Below are positions 43,101 through 54,877 of a stretch of DNA of 64,000 nucleotides, in pieces (position 1 is the stretch's first letter; each line of letters starts with the position of its first letter). The stretch comes from Anadara kagoshimensis (lineage: Eukaryota > Mollusca > Bivalvia > Arcoida > Arcidae), in the NCBI GenBank assembly GCA_021292105.1, contig CM037861.1:51920920-51984919 (forward strand). The letters are read 5' to 3'. The translations under genes and the position numbers were made by a program. The notes below the pieces were generated by a model that saw only the letters and a program-made list of their open reading frames with translations, was not told where the DNA came from and ran no database searches.

Positions 43101-46100
43101 GGCAATTAGAAAGTATACAGATCCAGGAGTTGAATTGCCGACATTATTTGGACTTCAATTTTTCGAACATTTTCGTTCATTTCCTGCAAAGAAGCCAGTC
43201 CATAAATTTCAGCTATGGCACTTTGTTCCTCTGGCAGAATTTGTTTTGGCTTCGGAAATTTTAAAATAGACATTTTGATAAAACTTGAAATCAAAAGTCT
43301 ATTCACATTGCAGTCAGTATTATAAAATGACCATGTTACTGTTAATAAGTAATAGTTCAATACTAACTGCTAACTGAAAACAACTTGCTCGCTCAATCAC
43401 CGTTGACCAATCAGTACATACAATTATGGTGTTCCATTATGCCATTAAATGACCTGGTATTTGCAAATACTTGATACCCAAATTGTTATCAAACAGAATT
43501 ATTTTGTTTTTAAACTTATTCATCATCCTTCAGTGAAATTTCTTGCATAATAATCAGTTAACCAGCAAGGTTACATCGACCTACCGGTATGATCATAAAT
43601 CTACCAGGGTACATCAGTGTACACAACATCTAGCAGTATAAGGGAAGTAACTCACACAGTGTAGTATTGTGGGGGGTGGGGGATTGGAAACCACAATAGT
43701 AAATTTTTTAATGAATTTATTGATTCAGTATCAATTTTTTTGTAGGTGTTGGCATGGTTTTTGCAGCACTCTCTGTAGTAACGGCTGGGGTTTTAGAAAT
43801 TTACCGTAAAGAAGAAATAGCACACTCTGGTGTTAGAAAACAGATACTAGATGGCGCTGTTTTCAGTGCTTCCTCATTATCAATGTTTTTACAAGTACCA
43901 CAGTTTATACTCATGGGTATAAGTGAGGTATTTTTCAGCATTTCAGGTAATATAATACGAAGTATAAATAAAAAAATTATTTTAACTCGACTAGTTTTTC
44001 TTACATTTTAAGAAATTCAGAATTATGTCATTGGGAAAAGGCCCTAGACTAAAAATTGGGAAAAACTATCAACTTTTTGCTCATTTTGGGAAAACTTTGA
44101 CATATTTTTGATGCCATTAATGATTAAATCTAATGCTTTTAGTGTATTGAGTTGATTGAAGATTGAGAAAAGCAGCCACATTTATGGCCAGACTTCAGCT
44201 ATGTATCTGGTACGATTTTCTAATTGGGAATTTTTTCAGCCCATTTTAGGTAAAAATCAATGTTTTTCTATTTGGAATGGGGCCGAATTTCGACCCTAAA
44301 TAGGCCCTTGATAAATCCCTGTATACAATTGTCCATTAATAAGATTTTTGTTGGACTAGATACACAGATGAGCTACATTGCTCTCAAGATAGCTCTTTTT
44401 TGTTAAAAAGTTATTTCTACTGAACGGTTTTCTAAGTAAGCATTTTCTCCTGGTAGGTTTTCTACTGGAATGATTTCTTCAGATGAGTATTTTAGGAAAA
44501 CAGGAACTGGTGATGAAAGTTACTAAATTAGGGTAGATGCCTGCATGCTGGTGAAGAACCTTGTCATTTAACGGTCATTCAAAAATGGAGAAAAGTGACA
44601 AATAACCTCATGATAAGAGCATAGTAACAGATAATCATCTACAGAGGCCCCTGGCAGTGTCAAGATTACTCATGTATGTGCAATGTACATACCAGTATAT
44701 TCATTTACTTCAAGTGTTAGTTTAGCACTAAGCACCATTTTCTATTCAGGGAGTAGTATTCAGTATCATAAAGCTAGACTCCTTATATTGCCATGGTTAC
44801 TGATTTGTGTTTGGTGTATTTGTTTATTTTCAGCTCTAGAGTTTGCCTATAGCCAGGCACCAGAGTCCATGCAAGGAGTGGTATTTGGTCTAAATTTAAT
44901 GGTTGGAGGATTAGGGAATTATGTGGCAGAATTAATACTCAAGATAATAGAAAAAGTGACATATAAAGGTATATTTATATGAATGAACAGTATAAAAAGT
45001 AGATACATGTATATACTGTAAACCGTGTTTTTTAGCAGCAGTTTTATTTTAGCGCAATTGGCGATAAGAGTGTCAGCGCTAAAATAAAACTGCCGCTAAA
45101 ATTACAACAAAAAAAGTTCAGTACTGTACATCGCTGCTGTGACTATGAATGTGTATGGACGCACGTTAAATGGTTATATAGCCAGTGTTAAAATAATAAT
45201 AGTTCTGAATGACAGTGGTATGGCTTCCATAGATATACTCGCATCTGATAAGTAATTAGGGATTAATTACCCAGACCCGGTAGACTGACCTCCGACAAAT
45301 GATGGAACACTGGCATAGCTGTTAGTCAGTTAATTACTGGCCATTGTATGTGATACGTCTCCTTTTCAGGTAATTAATTTTAATTTACCAGTAGTTGGCT
45401 TCAAACATTAAAATATTAACAATTATATCAACAAATTAGACCCGTTATGCGAAAATTGTTTATTTTTTCTGTGATGTCGGCAACATATTATAAATCCTAA
45501 TTATTGACCTCTATAATGATCTAAGCGGCTGTTATCGGGGATACATCACAATGTGTCGAAACATTTGTATTTAAAAAAACAGTTGGTATTTAAATGAATA
45601 AAAACAAAATATGTTATTATTGATTTAAATATTTATTCAGTAAAATGTCTAATCGATGAGAGGGCCAAATGTCTGTCTAGTGACTTCTGGGTCAGTTACG
45701 GAGGTTTTCTCTCAGTAAAAGTCAAACAAATTAAAACACAATTACATAGTTATTTTTATTATTTTCTTGTAACCTGGCATCCCTTCTCAAATTTAATTTT
45801 TTTGGCAGAAAGTTGTGGGTTTTAGGCGAGAAAATACGGTAATATAAAGAGGTATTAAACAGTTCAGACTGGAATTGATTACGCTAAAATTAAACTGCAC
45901 TAATATGTTTACCAGTCATCAATCGCAAAAATAAGTATGCGCCAATATAAAGCGGTTTACAGTAACCATTCATCCTATGTAACCAGACACATGAGACAGT
46001 TTACATGAGAATTTTGTTTTCACTTATTAAAATACATGTAAGGTGTTATTTTCACCAAATATTTTGGCACTTTATCTTTTAAAACATCTATGCCAAAGTG

Positions 46101-48572
46101 AATGATACTTGTGAAAAATTATTGTTTTATGTACATTCAAAATTTGTCTCTGTCATGGCTGCCAAGAATTCAATATGAAAAAATAAAAGTCATAATTCTT
46201 TTGGATTGGAACTTAAAACAAACAAGGTCCTATGTCAGGGTAGGCAAGGCACAGTAAAGAATTCTGCTGTATAATGCGCAACGCACCGGCAAAATTTCTG
46301 CACCATTGCCTATAGTTGGCGACGTCTTAATACAAGTGAAATATTCTTGACTGGGACGTTAAACACAATTACTTAACTCAAGAATTCATTTGAGTCGTAC
46401 TGGACTGATGTTTGTTATGGACATACATGTATAGTATTTACTTCTTTTCTTCCCTGAACATTTTGTCCACCATTTTTCTTGAAAACTATTTAACAGATAT
46501 ATACATTTATTACCACTTTGGTAAAATACTTACAATCTGATTGGTTAAAATCGTATTTATACTATCCCATATATTTAATTTTCCAAGGTAATACGGTCGC
46601 CTGAACGGGTAATACGGATACCACGTGATCGGGTAATACGGAGCTTCAAACCTGTCGGGTTATGGCCGCCCCCATTGTCCGCTTCAAGTATTGCGGTATA
46701 TTTCTTACCTGTTGGTTTTCAAAAAATTATTAAAAGTAACAAACGATTTTTAATTTTATAAATTACAGAATATTTTAAAATTAAAATTTTGTGTCTGACG
46801 TTTAGAAAATAAGATTCTAAATTCGAGAGTTAAAAGTTCGTATCTGCGGCTAAAGGGGAACAACTCGCATAGAAACGCCGTTTGCAAAAAGATCACTACC
46901 CTTGTATAAGTGATGACGATTTAGGGAAATTATATATTCTAACATTCACATGAATCCAAATACGCCCACGGGACTGTTTAATAAAGTACATTTTGAATAA
47001 CGTTTATATTTATGTCGTCGGGGTGGTGAAAACATTCCTGAAATGTCGAAATCTACTTTTTCTTTGGCTACAGATCGCTCTACAGGGCCAGGGGCCAAAT
47101 TTGTGAAGAAAACTGTAGATGAGTTAACATAAAAATCGTCGCGAAAATGAAAAGGAGAGATACACGGGAATAATGCCTGCTGACAACACGCCAATGTGTC
47201 CTGTAGCTTCCTACGAAAAGTACATGTCCGTTTACTCTGCTGGAGAGAAAGGAACAATGCTAATATTTCAAAGATTTGAATGACACGGTTAAAAATCAAT
47301 TAATCATTTACTTACATGGGGCGAGTCGGTCGTTACTAACTATCCTAATTTCGATCTAGTCCATACATTATACATTGTAGCTCCTTTAATACACCAAAAC
47401 ATATTTTGGATCGGTGTTTACAATGCCAATGGTAAAAATTTTGACAAAATGGCAGTGTCTTTCGTGTGACGTAATGATGACGGAGGAATGTATTCTTTAC
47501 GTAGGTGCGCAAGGGGTACAATGAAGGGTAGCTCCAGTTTAAAGAGTTATAATTTTTAATCGGATAAATGACATTTTTTAAACTTACTTATCTCAGAAAT
47601 GTTTAATAAATTTAATATTTCCGTATTTTAATTAATTAAAATTTGATAGAAAAGATTAACTTGTTGAGTTGTTCTAATTTAATTATTTTTTACTAATATT
47701 TTAAACCACATTACACGGCAATATTCCAGTAACTGCAGCATAAGCTTAAATTTTCAAATGTTGATCGAGATCAAACCAAAGTGGTAATAAATTCGTTATT
47801 CGAGATTTTCCCGGGGTATACGGGATGGTATGACCGTCTTGGGTTTAGTATTTCCTTCGGCTGTGCCTCAGGAAATACGAAACCCAAGACGGTCATACCA
47901 TCCCGTATACCCCGGGAAAATCTCGAATAACTAATAGTATTTATAAAACTTCATAAGAACAATTTTTTGGACTAGACAATTACAGAAGCACTGCAGTAAC
48001 CACAAGGCATTGGGACTTCATATATCCTCTAGTATATGTGATTTAGTTATCTGATGTTTTTATCTCCTGTCTGTCGAAAAAAGATGGGATTATTAAATTC
48101 AGTTTCCGTCCGTCCTTCCTTCTGTTTGGAATTCTTGTCTGCACAAATTCTCCAAAACTATGAATCACTATTTCATGTTAGGAGACGCCCATATGGTTAA
48201 CATGGTTAACCCAAGTTGGTTTGCTCATTTTCCTGGGAGTTATAGCCCTTTGAACATAAGTGCAAATCACAAAAAAGAACCTGCTGTCAGGGATCCTAAT
48301 TTACAGAATTTACCTGTTTAATTTCAGATCCCTGGTTTCCTGATGAGATCAATAACGGACATGCTGATTATGTGTTCTTTTTATTTGGAGGACTAATGAT
48401 GTTTAACCTCTTTATATACATATTGGTAGCCAGAAGATATAAATATAGAAGTAATGTGACTGGAAGTGATCATGTGACAAATGAAGATAAAGAAGACAAA
48501 TCACATGACAACCATCTAAAACCTGGAATTATAAATGCATTTGAAATAAATGATAATGATATGGCAATATGA
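36933..48572 (+). CDS. SLC15A4-like proton-coupled oligopeptide/histidine transporter, paralogue 1 (complete)
   Basis: Ten exons: 36933-37131, 38012-38110, 38929-39011, 39926-40065, 41068-41237, 42111-42289, 42712-42898, 43746-43946, 44834-44968, 48328-48572. All junctions are phase-consistent, giving 545 residues (human SLC15A4 is 577). POT-family hallmarks include Y-Y-S-V-T-A-N-M-V-L-F in TM1, P-V-V-G-G-Y-V-S-D-S in TM2, G-V-K-A-N-I-G-P-L-G-A-Q-Q, Q-M-S-T-T-F-Y-L-Q in TM7, and E-F-A-Y-S-Q-A-P-E-S-M-Q-G-V in the C-terminal half. Members move di/tripeptides or histidine with protons across endolysosomal or plasma membranes. Two features differ from the family: the ExxER motif reads E29-L-F-E32-N33, and the N-terminus lacks the dileucine signal of paralogue 2. 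A stop codon lies two codons upstream of the ATG. Confidence 0.88.
37143..37338. repeat. Two (CT)n tracts flanking a pseudo-exon
   Basis: CT-rich runs at about 37143-37176 and 37316-37338 each follow a copy of the exon 1 donor region, showing that the tract was part of the tandem duplication. Confidence 0.85.
37195..37302 (+). pseudogene. Decayed tandem copy of SLC15-like exon 1 (3' half)
   Basis: gcatactaaagtgaaacagc onward aligns with exon 1 gcatactatagtgtaactgc, including the ctgctaagtatt and gttttcatagg ends. The reading frame is destroyed by substitutions and stops. Confidence 0.8.
38012..38110 (+). CDS. SLC15-like paralogue 1, exon 2
   Basis: A 99 nt exon from phase 1 to phase 1 encoding G-T-V-M-V-A-P-V-V-G-G-Y-V-S-D-S, the TM2 segment and following loop. 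Paralogue 2 has a 97 nt version. Confidence 0.88.
38929..39011 (+). CDS. SLC15-like paralogue 1, exon 3
   Basis: An 83 nt exon encoding V-F-L-L-P-V-A-A-A-D-Y and an acidic loop E-G-E-D-D-T-S-S-D, ending in phase 0 (GTG|gtaagt). It aligns with the 86 nt exon at 60966. Confidence 0.85.
39926..40065 (+). CDS. SLC15-like paralogue 1, exon 4
   Basis: A 140 nt exon carrying L-G-C-A-G-V-K-A-N-I-G-P-L-G-A-Q-Q, the PTR2 signature region. The family consensus G-x-G-G-x-K-x-x-V is altered to G-C-A-G-V-K here. It ends in phase 2 before gtttgt. Confidence 0.88.
41068..41237 (+). CDS. SLC15-like paralogue 1, exon 5
   Basis: A 170 nt exon completing Trp and reading L-Y-W-F-I-N-V-G-F, two membrane segments and K-P-P-E-G. 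Donor GAAG|gtatgt. Confidence 0.85.
42111..42289 (+). CDS. SLC15-like paralogue 1, exon 6
   Basis: A 179 nt exon with a cytoplasmic loop containing C-C-A-T-K-C and basic residues, then P-I-F-G-L-F-I-I-F-W-A-V-Y-S-Q, the start of TM7. Phase 0 end. Confidence 0.87.
42416..42650 (+). mobile_element. Truncated end of the tandem-core element
   Basis: tcacctgagctattatgatg, then cgtcgtgcatgaacatttca and ccaaaactgctgggccaaat, match the left part of 62441-62600. The core and hairpin end are absent. Confidence 0.7.
42712..42898 (+). CDS. SLC15-like paralogue 1, exon 7
   Basis: A 187 nt exon opening M-S-T-T-F-Y-L-Q-T-E-R and ending at CGGATAG|gtttgt. A palindromic MITE fragment begins within about 10 bp of this donor. 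Confidence 0.87.
42899..42990. mobile_element. Palindromic MITE fragment abutting the exon 7 donor
   Basis: aacaacattgacctgtccac and acttgacctttaat match the arms of the elements at 52010-52537. It starts about 8 bp inside intron 7. Confidence 0.6.
43746..43946 (+). CDS. SLC15-like paralogue 1, exon 8
   Basis: A 201 nt exon encoding a membrane helix, the polar loop E-I-Y-R-K-E-E-I-A, and the next helix Q-F-I-L-M-G-I-S-E-V-F-F-S, a conserved POT segment with a membrane-embedded Glu. Confidence 0.87.
44834..44968 (+). CDS. SLC15-like paralogue 1, exon 9
   Basis: A 135 nt exon encoding A-L-E-F-A-Y-S-Q-A-P-E-S-M-Q-G and the following helix. This is the most conserved C-terminal POT motif. Confidence 0.9.
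45016..45962. mobile_element. 947-bp element with CTGTAAACCG ends and TA duplication
   Basis: It starts CTGTAAACCG after TA and ends CGGTTTACAG before TA. It has an internal hairpin near the left end (agcagttttattttagcgc and its inverse). No transposase frame is seen. It lies in intron 9 of paralogue 1. Confidence 0.75.
46190..46385 (+). repeat. SINE family 1, 3' half
   Basis: aaaacaaacaaggtcctatg to tattcttgactgggacgtta; the tRNA-like head is missing (5' truncation). Confidence 0.75.
46507..47793. mobile_element. 1.28-kb element with TTTATTACCACTTTGGT inverted ends
   Basis: TTTATTACCACTTTGGT at about 46507 reappears inverted, ending at about 47793. The interior contains a 117-codon minus-strand frame (46946-47299) of unrecognised sequence and repeated gggtaatacgg blocks near 46600. 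No transposase was recognised. Confidence 0.55.
47795..47931. repeat. 137-bp hairpin, about 60-bp arms
   Basis: GTTATTCGAGATTTTCCCGG through gaccgtcttggg to aggaaatac; the right half is the inverse with almost no mismatch and a loop of about 14 bp. It immediately follows the 46507-47793 element. Confidence 0.92.
48328..48572 (+). CDS. SLC15-like paralogue 1, exon 10 and stop
   Basis: Acceptor taatttcag, then D-P-W-F-P-D-E-I-N-N-G, the last membrane helix and a hydrophilic tail ending D-N-D-M-A-I and TGA. The 3.36 kb intron before it holds three kinds of inserted elements. Confidence 0.87.
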
Positions 48573-48898
48573 TCATGATGATCTGGAGATCTGCTTGATT
48601 GAATTAGGGATAGTAATGGACTTTAGACTATTTGAAGATACTTGTACAGTAAAACTGTTCACATGAGGTTGGTGACAACATTAGAATATTTGTTGATGTC
48701 AATTTTTTATCATAAAACAAACTATTGACTAAAAACATTCAGTACTCTTATGTTGAACATCAAACGTTCATGCCAGTAACAAATGCAAAGAAGGGATGAA
48801 TTATACATTAAAGTCCCTGTAGCACCTGTCAACTCGGTGTGACATTCATTATATCTGTTATGTTACTTTAATTAAAATCAGGTCTTAATTTTGTGATC

Positions 48899-48904
48899 AA
48901 TAAA
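48899..48904 (+). terminator. Candidate polyadenylation signal of paralogue 1
   Basis: AATAAA lies about 330 bp after the stop codon, followed by AT-rich sequence. It is the first canonical hexamer noticed downstream. Confidence 0.45.
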
Positions 48905-50815
48905 ACTTGAGTTTTAATTATCGATATTTACATGTATGTATTTGGTTTTATTTATAGGGCAAATATTTGTCTTTTCATCATTTTTATATCCTCCATCTTT
49001 CAATCCCCAAATCCTAGGGCAAAATCTTTTGTTCAGTCTCGGGTTATGTCTGCCAGTCATCAATTTAGCCAATTGCTAATTTTCATCATTTTTGGCTCCA
49101 AAAAAAGCTAATAGCTTTTGGCTAATAATTTTTCTCCAAAATTTTTTATCAATTTTTTTTATGATGCGTTTAGCGTGGAATGGAGTAATGGTGTTTTATG
49201 CTCCAGTCAAGATTCCTTCACTTATTATCATGGTGGTCAATTCTGGGATGGTGGAGAAAACTGGAGTGTCTGGAGTAAATCAACTACCATCGGCAAGCAA
49301 ACTTGTCACATTAGTATATACCCCGAGTGTTATTCAAAGCTAGGCAGTGAGAGGTACTGTATTCCGTAAACTGACATATGTCTAAACTTCACAAACTCTC
49401 TTTGACTGCTAGATATTACTATTAATCAACTATTGTTCTGAACTATGGGTTTGTGTAAGTCTAGACTTGGAAAAGCTGTATTTAAAGTACCTGGCCGCCT
49501 CACTTCCCTGGTGAAAGTTCACATGTTTAATCTGATTTGACAGTTATAAAGTTTTTACTTTAATTCTGGGTTGTGATTTGGTCATGGATTCATAGGTTTG
49601 TTTTTCATTTGCACTTTTGTTAGCAAGTTACTCAACAATATGACATAAAACTGTTTACAAAAAATTGGGATGGTTACAAGTCTATATAAAAAGAACTATC
49701 ACAATTGTAAAGTACCAGTTGGTACTTCTAACAACATGCAATTTTATGTACAAATGTTTTTAAATGGTAAAAAATAGGTAAACTAGTGATGAGAATTGGA
49801 TTAGTTTTCATAATTGATGATCGCAGCTGAACAAGTAGCTAATAATCGGAAATAAGGGATTATGTAACAAATATATAAGAAATGAACATTAAAATTTGTC
49901 CATCATCAAGTACAAAATATGGAATTTCAGAAATTAGATTTACTATTTCTTTGAACTGGCATTTTCCATTAAATTTATCAACCGGTAATTTTAATTTTGT
50001 TACTTGTATTCATACTTTGGACAAAAATATAGCAATACCCTGCATCAAAGGAACATGAATAGCCCTACAATGAGCAGAGCAGAGGCAATGATTTTGGTAT
50101 TTCTTGTTTTCTGCTGGTAGTTTCTTTCCACTAAAAAAGGAAACCAATTATCGATTATCAATATTTAAATCGAGCACTTAAAATCTGATCATGATCAAAT
50201 ATTGATTATTTGTTATAATAGATCAGCAGAATATCACTAAATATAATGTAAACTGTAACAATTTAATGTCATTTCAAATAGTTATGGATAGAATTGGTTT
50301 GTCCTACATATGGGGCAGCACTATGTTTTAAATCATGATAATTTTCCTTTCTAATGTTTTCTTTTTAGCAAATTTCATAAAAATTCTTTATTTATATATG
50401 TGTTACAGTTAATTTTTTGTTTATTTGCAAAAATTATTGCATAGAAAAGTTACTTACGGAGTATATACTTTTTAAAGTATATGTGTTTGGTACATTATGT
50501 CTGTATTAAAATGACACATTATAATAATGTTGCTTTGGGAAATGGGGGTTTTGTTCCAAGTGTTCCAACATTTTATTTTCATTTGTCCATTTTATGCAGA
50601 TCAAAGTTTCACTTACATTAAATATTTTTATTGGACAAAGCCTTCTTGGTGAAGCTTATTAGTTTAAAAATATTTGTCCCTCAGTTGCATTATTTTGGAT
50701 AGTTTTTTTTAGTAAAGCTGCCAACAGAAGTGATACTTAAGTTCAATATCTTGTTACATCCGTTTTCTATTTGTCTATAATTGGCAAAAGTTCACAACTG
50801 ACAAGAGCATTGCCA
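48905..50815. other. Intergenic, one SINE copy, otherwise nothing recognised
   Basis: SINE family 2 is at about 49175-49370 (minus). The rest is AT-rich without splice-consistent coding signals. Confidence 0.5.
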
Positions 50816-50819
50816 CCAT

Positions 50820-51410
50820 CTCAGCCATAAACAGAGTCAATGTTACAAACAACCTCAGCCATTTGCGTTCCCAACACTAATCAGTCACTTAATCAGTCAC
50901 TTAAACCACCAACTATAGTCATTAACATCATCAACACCAACCACAATCACCAACAACAACTACTTACATCGCCAACACCAACCACTTGCATCTCAGACCC
51001 CAATACCATCACAGTCACAACCAACACTTGCCACACCACTACCACCAACACTAACCACAAAACTGACCATATCACCACCACCAACATCAACAGCAACCAT
51101 TAACAGAACCACCACCCACCACAATCACCTTATCATCAGTACCAACCACTTACATCATGGACACCAACAACATCACAATCACCACCAACACTTACCACAA
51201 CATCATAAACACCAACCACAACCATCATATATACAAAACACAACCACAATCACCACCACAACTTTTTACATCACCAACAACAAATGCAATCACCATAGCA
51301 GTCAGAAACATGACACACACCATCATCACCACCAATACCACTCCCCATCACCAACATTTATCACTACAACCAACACTAGCCCAACACCAACAACAAAAAA
51401 TAATGATTAT
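50820..51410. repeat. G-poor CAC/AAC/ATC-rich low-complexity tract
   Basis: About 590 bp of interrupted accaac, catcac and accacc units, with almost no G on the plus strand. The plus-strand frames rich in Asn, His and Thr are by-products of the repeat. Confidence 0.9.
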
Positions 51411-52009
51411 AAAAATCAAGTATTTACAGAAATGTATTGGTTCCTCTAATAGCAGTTTGACTTAGCTTGAATTCTTCAAACAATGTAATTTCAAGATTAC
51501 ATTGTTTGCTGCAAGAACCTGAAAGGGTAATTATGTTTAGTTTTTATTTTACATACAAATTAATATTACTGGGATTTTAAGGGTGGATTAGGGTTGCGGG
51601 TTATTCCCTAGTGTGGGTTTTAATCCAGAAAAATATGGTACATGCTAAATTTTCTGAAATTGATTCTTTGAAATGTCAAAACTTTTCAGATATTGAGCTT
51701 TGCACAAATGGGACCTTATTTCTTAGGCTCCCAAGAGTGGTCTTTATACACAGGTGTTACAGTAATCACCTTTGGTCTGTTGCTCTGTAGAAGACTTAAA
51801 GCTTCAATCTGGGTTTTCACACTGAGGTTTGGAGCATTAAAAGATGCAGTTCATTGACAACTTAATTAACAGGCCTTTATCATCTTAGTGCGCATTTAAA
51901 TTCTTTATCTATGTAGTGAATTTGATATCATATTGATAAACATTATACCGGTACATATGCTACATCATGCAGTATCATTTATTAAAAATGAATAGAAACC
52001 AGGTCAGTA

Positions 52010-52537
52010 ATATAGCTAAACAACATTGACCTGTCTGCTTGACCTTTCATCAGTAATATTGTTCCGTCACTAATCTAATACTTAGGTAGTGTAAAGATAA
52101 GCAGGTAACACAATAAAATTGCACATCTGTCATAATGTACCGTAGGTGAAATAAATGTCTGTGTACCTTATATGTAAATTTACTGGCCACTAATAAATAT
52201 TTTAAGTAAAGGTCAACTGGACGGGTCATTGCTGTTTGTCTATATAATATGTTTACAATACAGAAGATGACCCAGTTGTAACTTATAGGTAAACAACTTT
52301 GACCTGTCCCTTTGACCTTTAATTTTAAATATTTATCATGGACTGCATTTATGTATAGGAATAACACAGGTTTATTTTGTATACACGATGAGAACACTGA
52401 TCACTTATCTAATGTATGCAGTATTAACCGCACATCTTACTACTACCTATTTAAAGGATGGACTCTTCTTTATATGACTATTTCTAATGAAAGGTCAAAA
52501 CGGACAGGTCAAAGTTGTTTACCTTTACCTGTATAGC
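52010..52537. mobile_element. Two adjacent palindromic MITEs
   Basis: 52284-52537 has inverted ends of about 37 bp (ataggtaaacaactttgacc and its inverse at 52500-52537). 52010-52270 is a more diverged relative with gacctgtctgcttgaccttt and aaaggtcaactggacgggtc. Confidence 0.75.
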
Positions 52538-52906
52538 ATGTGATATAAATAGTCACATGTTCTAGTTTTTCACTTTTTTTAAATACTTAATTACTCAATA
52601 TATTTACAGGAGAATTTATATATGTGTATATGGATTATATATATGTGGCAATGTCTGAAATTTAAATTATGAAATTTTGACTGGAAAATCAGATGAAAAC
52701 ATAAATTCTTCAAGGTTAGATATTTTGTTATACATAATTGTTTATATTTCATTGTTTTTTTAAATACTTTACATGCAGGGGTGCTTAAGCTTTGGGGGGG
52801 GGGGTTACATGATTGTGTAAGAGTTAAAAATTTTGATTTCATAGTTTATTAAATAAATCAAATTATAGGTATCATTTTGATAAATATTGTAAAAATAACA
52901 CTTTTA

Positions 52907-53083
52907 CAGTTGAAACCTGCCTTAAAGGCCACCTCTATGTAAAGACCACCCGCTTATAAATGTCAGTAGCATTGTATACCTGCAGTTGTTCTTTATTCAT
53001 ATTATTTAAACTTGTATATAAAGATCACCTGCCCATAAAGACCAATTTTACCTGTTCCCTCCCTTTATAGACAGGTTTGACTG
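52907..53083. mobile_element. Tc1/mariner-type MITE, complete
   Basis: CAGTTGAAACCTGCC after TA to ATAGACAGGTTTGACTG before TA, 177 bp; same family as 17230-17408. Confidence 0.85.
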
Positions 53084-53174
53084 TAAATTTTACATGAGAT
53101 AAATATATATTATTTTTACTGATAACAGTAAGTAAAACAATACAAGTGGATAGTTAAGTTTTGAATCCCTGAAT

Positions 53175-53211
<37 letters not shown>
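53175..53211. repeat. (CA)n microsatellite
   Basis: About 18 CA dinucleotides. Confidence 0.95.
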
Positions 53212-53214
<3 letters not shown>

Positions 53215-53219
53215 TTGAA

Positions 53220-54560
53220 GATAAAAAAGATGAGAGAAAAAAATGACAAAATTATTTTAATACATTAATGGTATCAGTTAAAGGGGAATAACTCATGAAG
53301 GCACCTGTTTGTATTTAATCGTTTGATATGTACACTGTAGTTTATATCACACCACTGCTTATTAGATCAATATAAACTTGAACAGTTACCATAGGATTTA
53401 CTTCACATGCTTCATAAAATTGTTATTAAATCTTTTAACATAAAATATTTTCCATTTAAGAATTGTGTTGAGTTAATTGATTTATGTAAACAGACTGCTT
53501 TAAAGATATTAAAGAGACCTGACTACCATTTTTCGATTGTGATACACAAAGTATATAATTATATAATTCAATCTTGTATATATAGAGACCAATTCTTACA
53601 AAGACCACTTTTGTCTTATATATATGTCTAATATATAATCATAATTAACTGAAATTTAGAATATACAAAACTAAAAATATAAATTTTATAGACCTAGAAA
53701 AAAGAAAATCTTTGGAAAGTTAAATGAATAATGGTTGTAAAATGACATTTCACTTCATCTGATTGCAATAATAGGTGGCATAACTCTAGTCTTTAAGTTC
53801 ATGTTATGTAAAAAAATAAAATTGAATATTTTTGTGGTGCAGATTAAACCTTTCCCAAATTCAAAACATTGCACAATATGATGTGCCACATCTTAACCTC
53901 ATTATTATTATTTAAGGGTATATTTACTTATCTTCTACACATATATATATATATATATATTTTATTTAGTCTCTTTTAAGGATTTGAATTTGGAGGGGTG
54001 GGTGGCCTCTTTTTAGACCTAATGTTAGAAAGTTTGTCAATGGGCTTGCCAAAGTTCGGTTGTTTTCTCTGGGCAATCCAGTTTCCTCCACCTTATCAGA
54101 AGGGAACTCCTCATTGTAAGTGAATGAATGTTGACTGGGGTGTAAAAGACCATTACTCTTCTCCACTCTGCTCTATTAGAATAGGTGCAAGTCTTTTACA
54201 AAAAATAAGTACAGACCTGCTAGTTGTCATTTGTTTTGGTTGTTATTAACACATATCATTTCTTTATGAAATATTATGTATAGAAATTATAAAACCTATC
54301 AGATGAATTTATTTATCCTGATTAAAATATAATGATGTATTATTTATATACTTATATCTGGTACACAATTTAACCTTATCTGGTACCCCATACCAGTGCT
54401 GTTGGGAAACACAAATTTCTTTGACTTCATAACATCCAGTGCATCTATGTTTTGACCAGAGATAAAGTTTATTTACTTTTAACTTATAACATATAAGTCT
54501 ATTTAAAAATGTCAATCTTTTCTTATCAGAAACCACCCATGTATATAAAGACCCTGCCGA
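53220..54560. other. Upstream region of paralogue 2
   Basis: It contains an (AT)n at about 53941-53960 and a plus-strand SINE family 2 copy at 53985-54180. A TATATAAAG at about 54542 lies 26 bp before the ATG, too close for a usual TATA box. No other gene is seen. Confidence 0.4.
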
Positions 54561-54567
54561 TAACACC

Positions 54568-54877
54568 ATGGCTCAGTTTGATCGGGAAAGAGAAGAACGC
54601 ACACCATTGCTTGAACCAGTTCAAAGCGACATGGAGAAGTCAAATTTGGATTTGGAGTCAAATGAAAAATCACAAAATGGATTTAATAAAACTCCTGGTC
54701 AAAAAAGAGAAGCTAAAATTACAGGAAAAAAATTACTGGTGGTTGGTTGTATTTTAACGACTGAATTATGTGAAAGACTAACTTATTACAGTGTTGTTGC
54801 TAATCTAGTCTTGTATTGTACATCTGTTCTACAGCTAACGAGTTCCACAGCAGCTACGGTCAGTCTAGTGTTCTCAG
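54568..54877 (+). CDS. SLC15-like paralogue 2, exon 1
   Basis: The ATG at 54568 has a good context (acaccATGG). A charged N-terminus of about 50 residues is followed by TM1 and S-L-V-F-S-G at donor TCAG|gtaaaa, phase 1. Confidence 0.85.

Noticed and set aside
43106-43360. An 84-codon minus frame with M-S-I-L-K-F-P-K-P-K
   Set aside because: It lies in an intron of paralogue 1 on the opposite strand. The composition is coding-like, but no splice partners or recognised motif were found, so it was not called.
46946-47299. A 117-codon minus frame inside the 1.28-kb element
   Set aside because: No recognisable domain and no transposase motif; noted under the element but not called as a gene.
50840-51465. 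Asn/His/Thr-rich protein genes
   Set aside because: The frames follow from a G-free simple-sequence tract and have no start context or splice signals.
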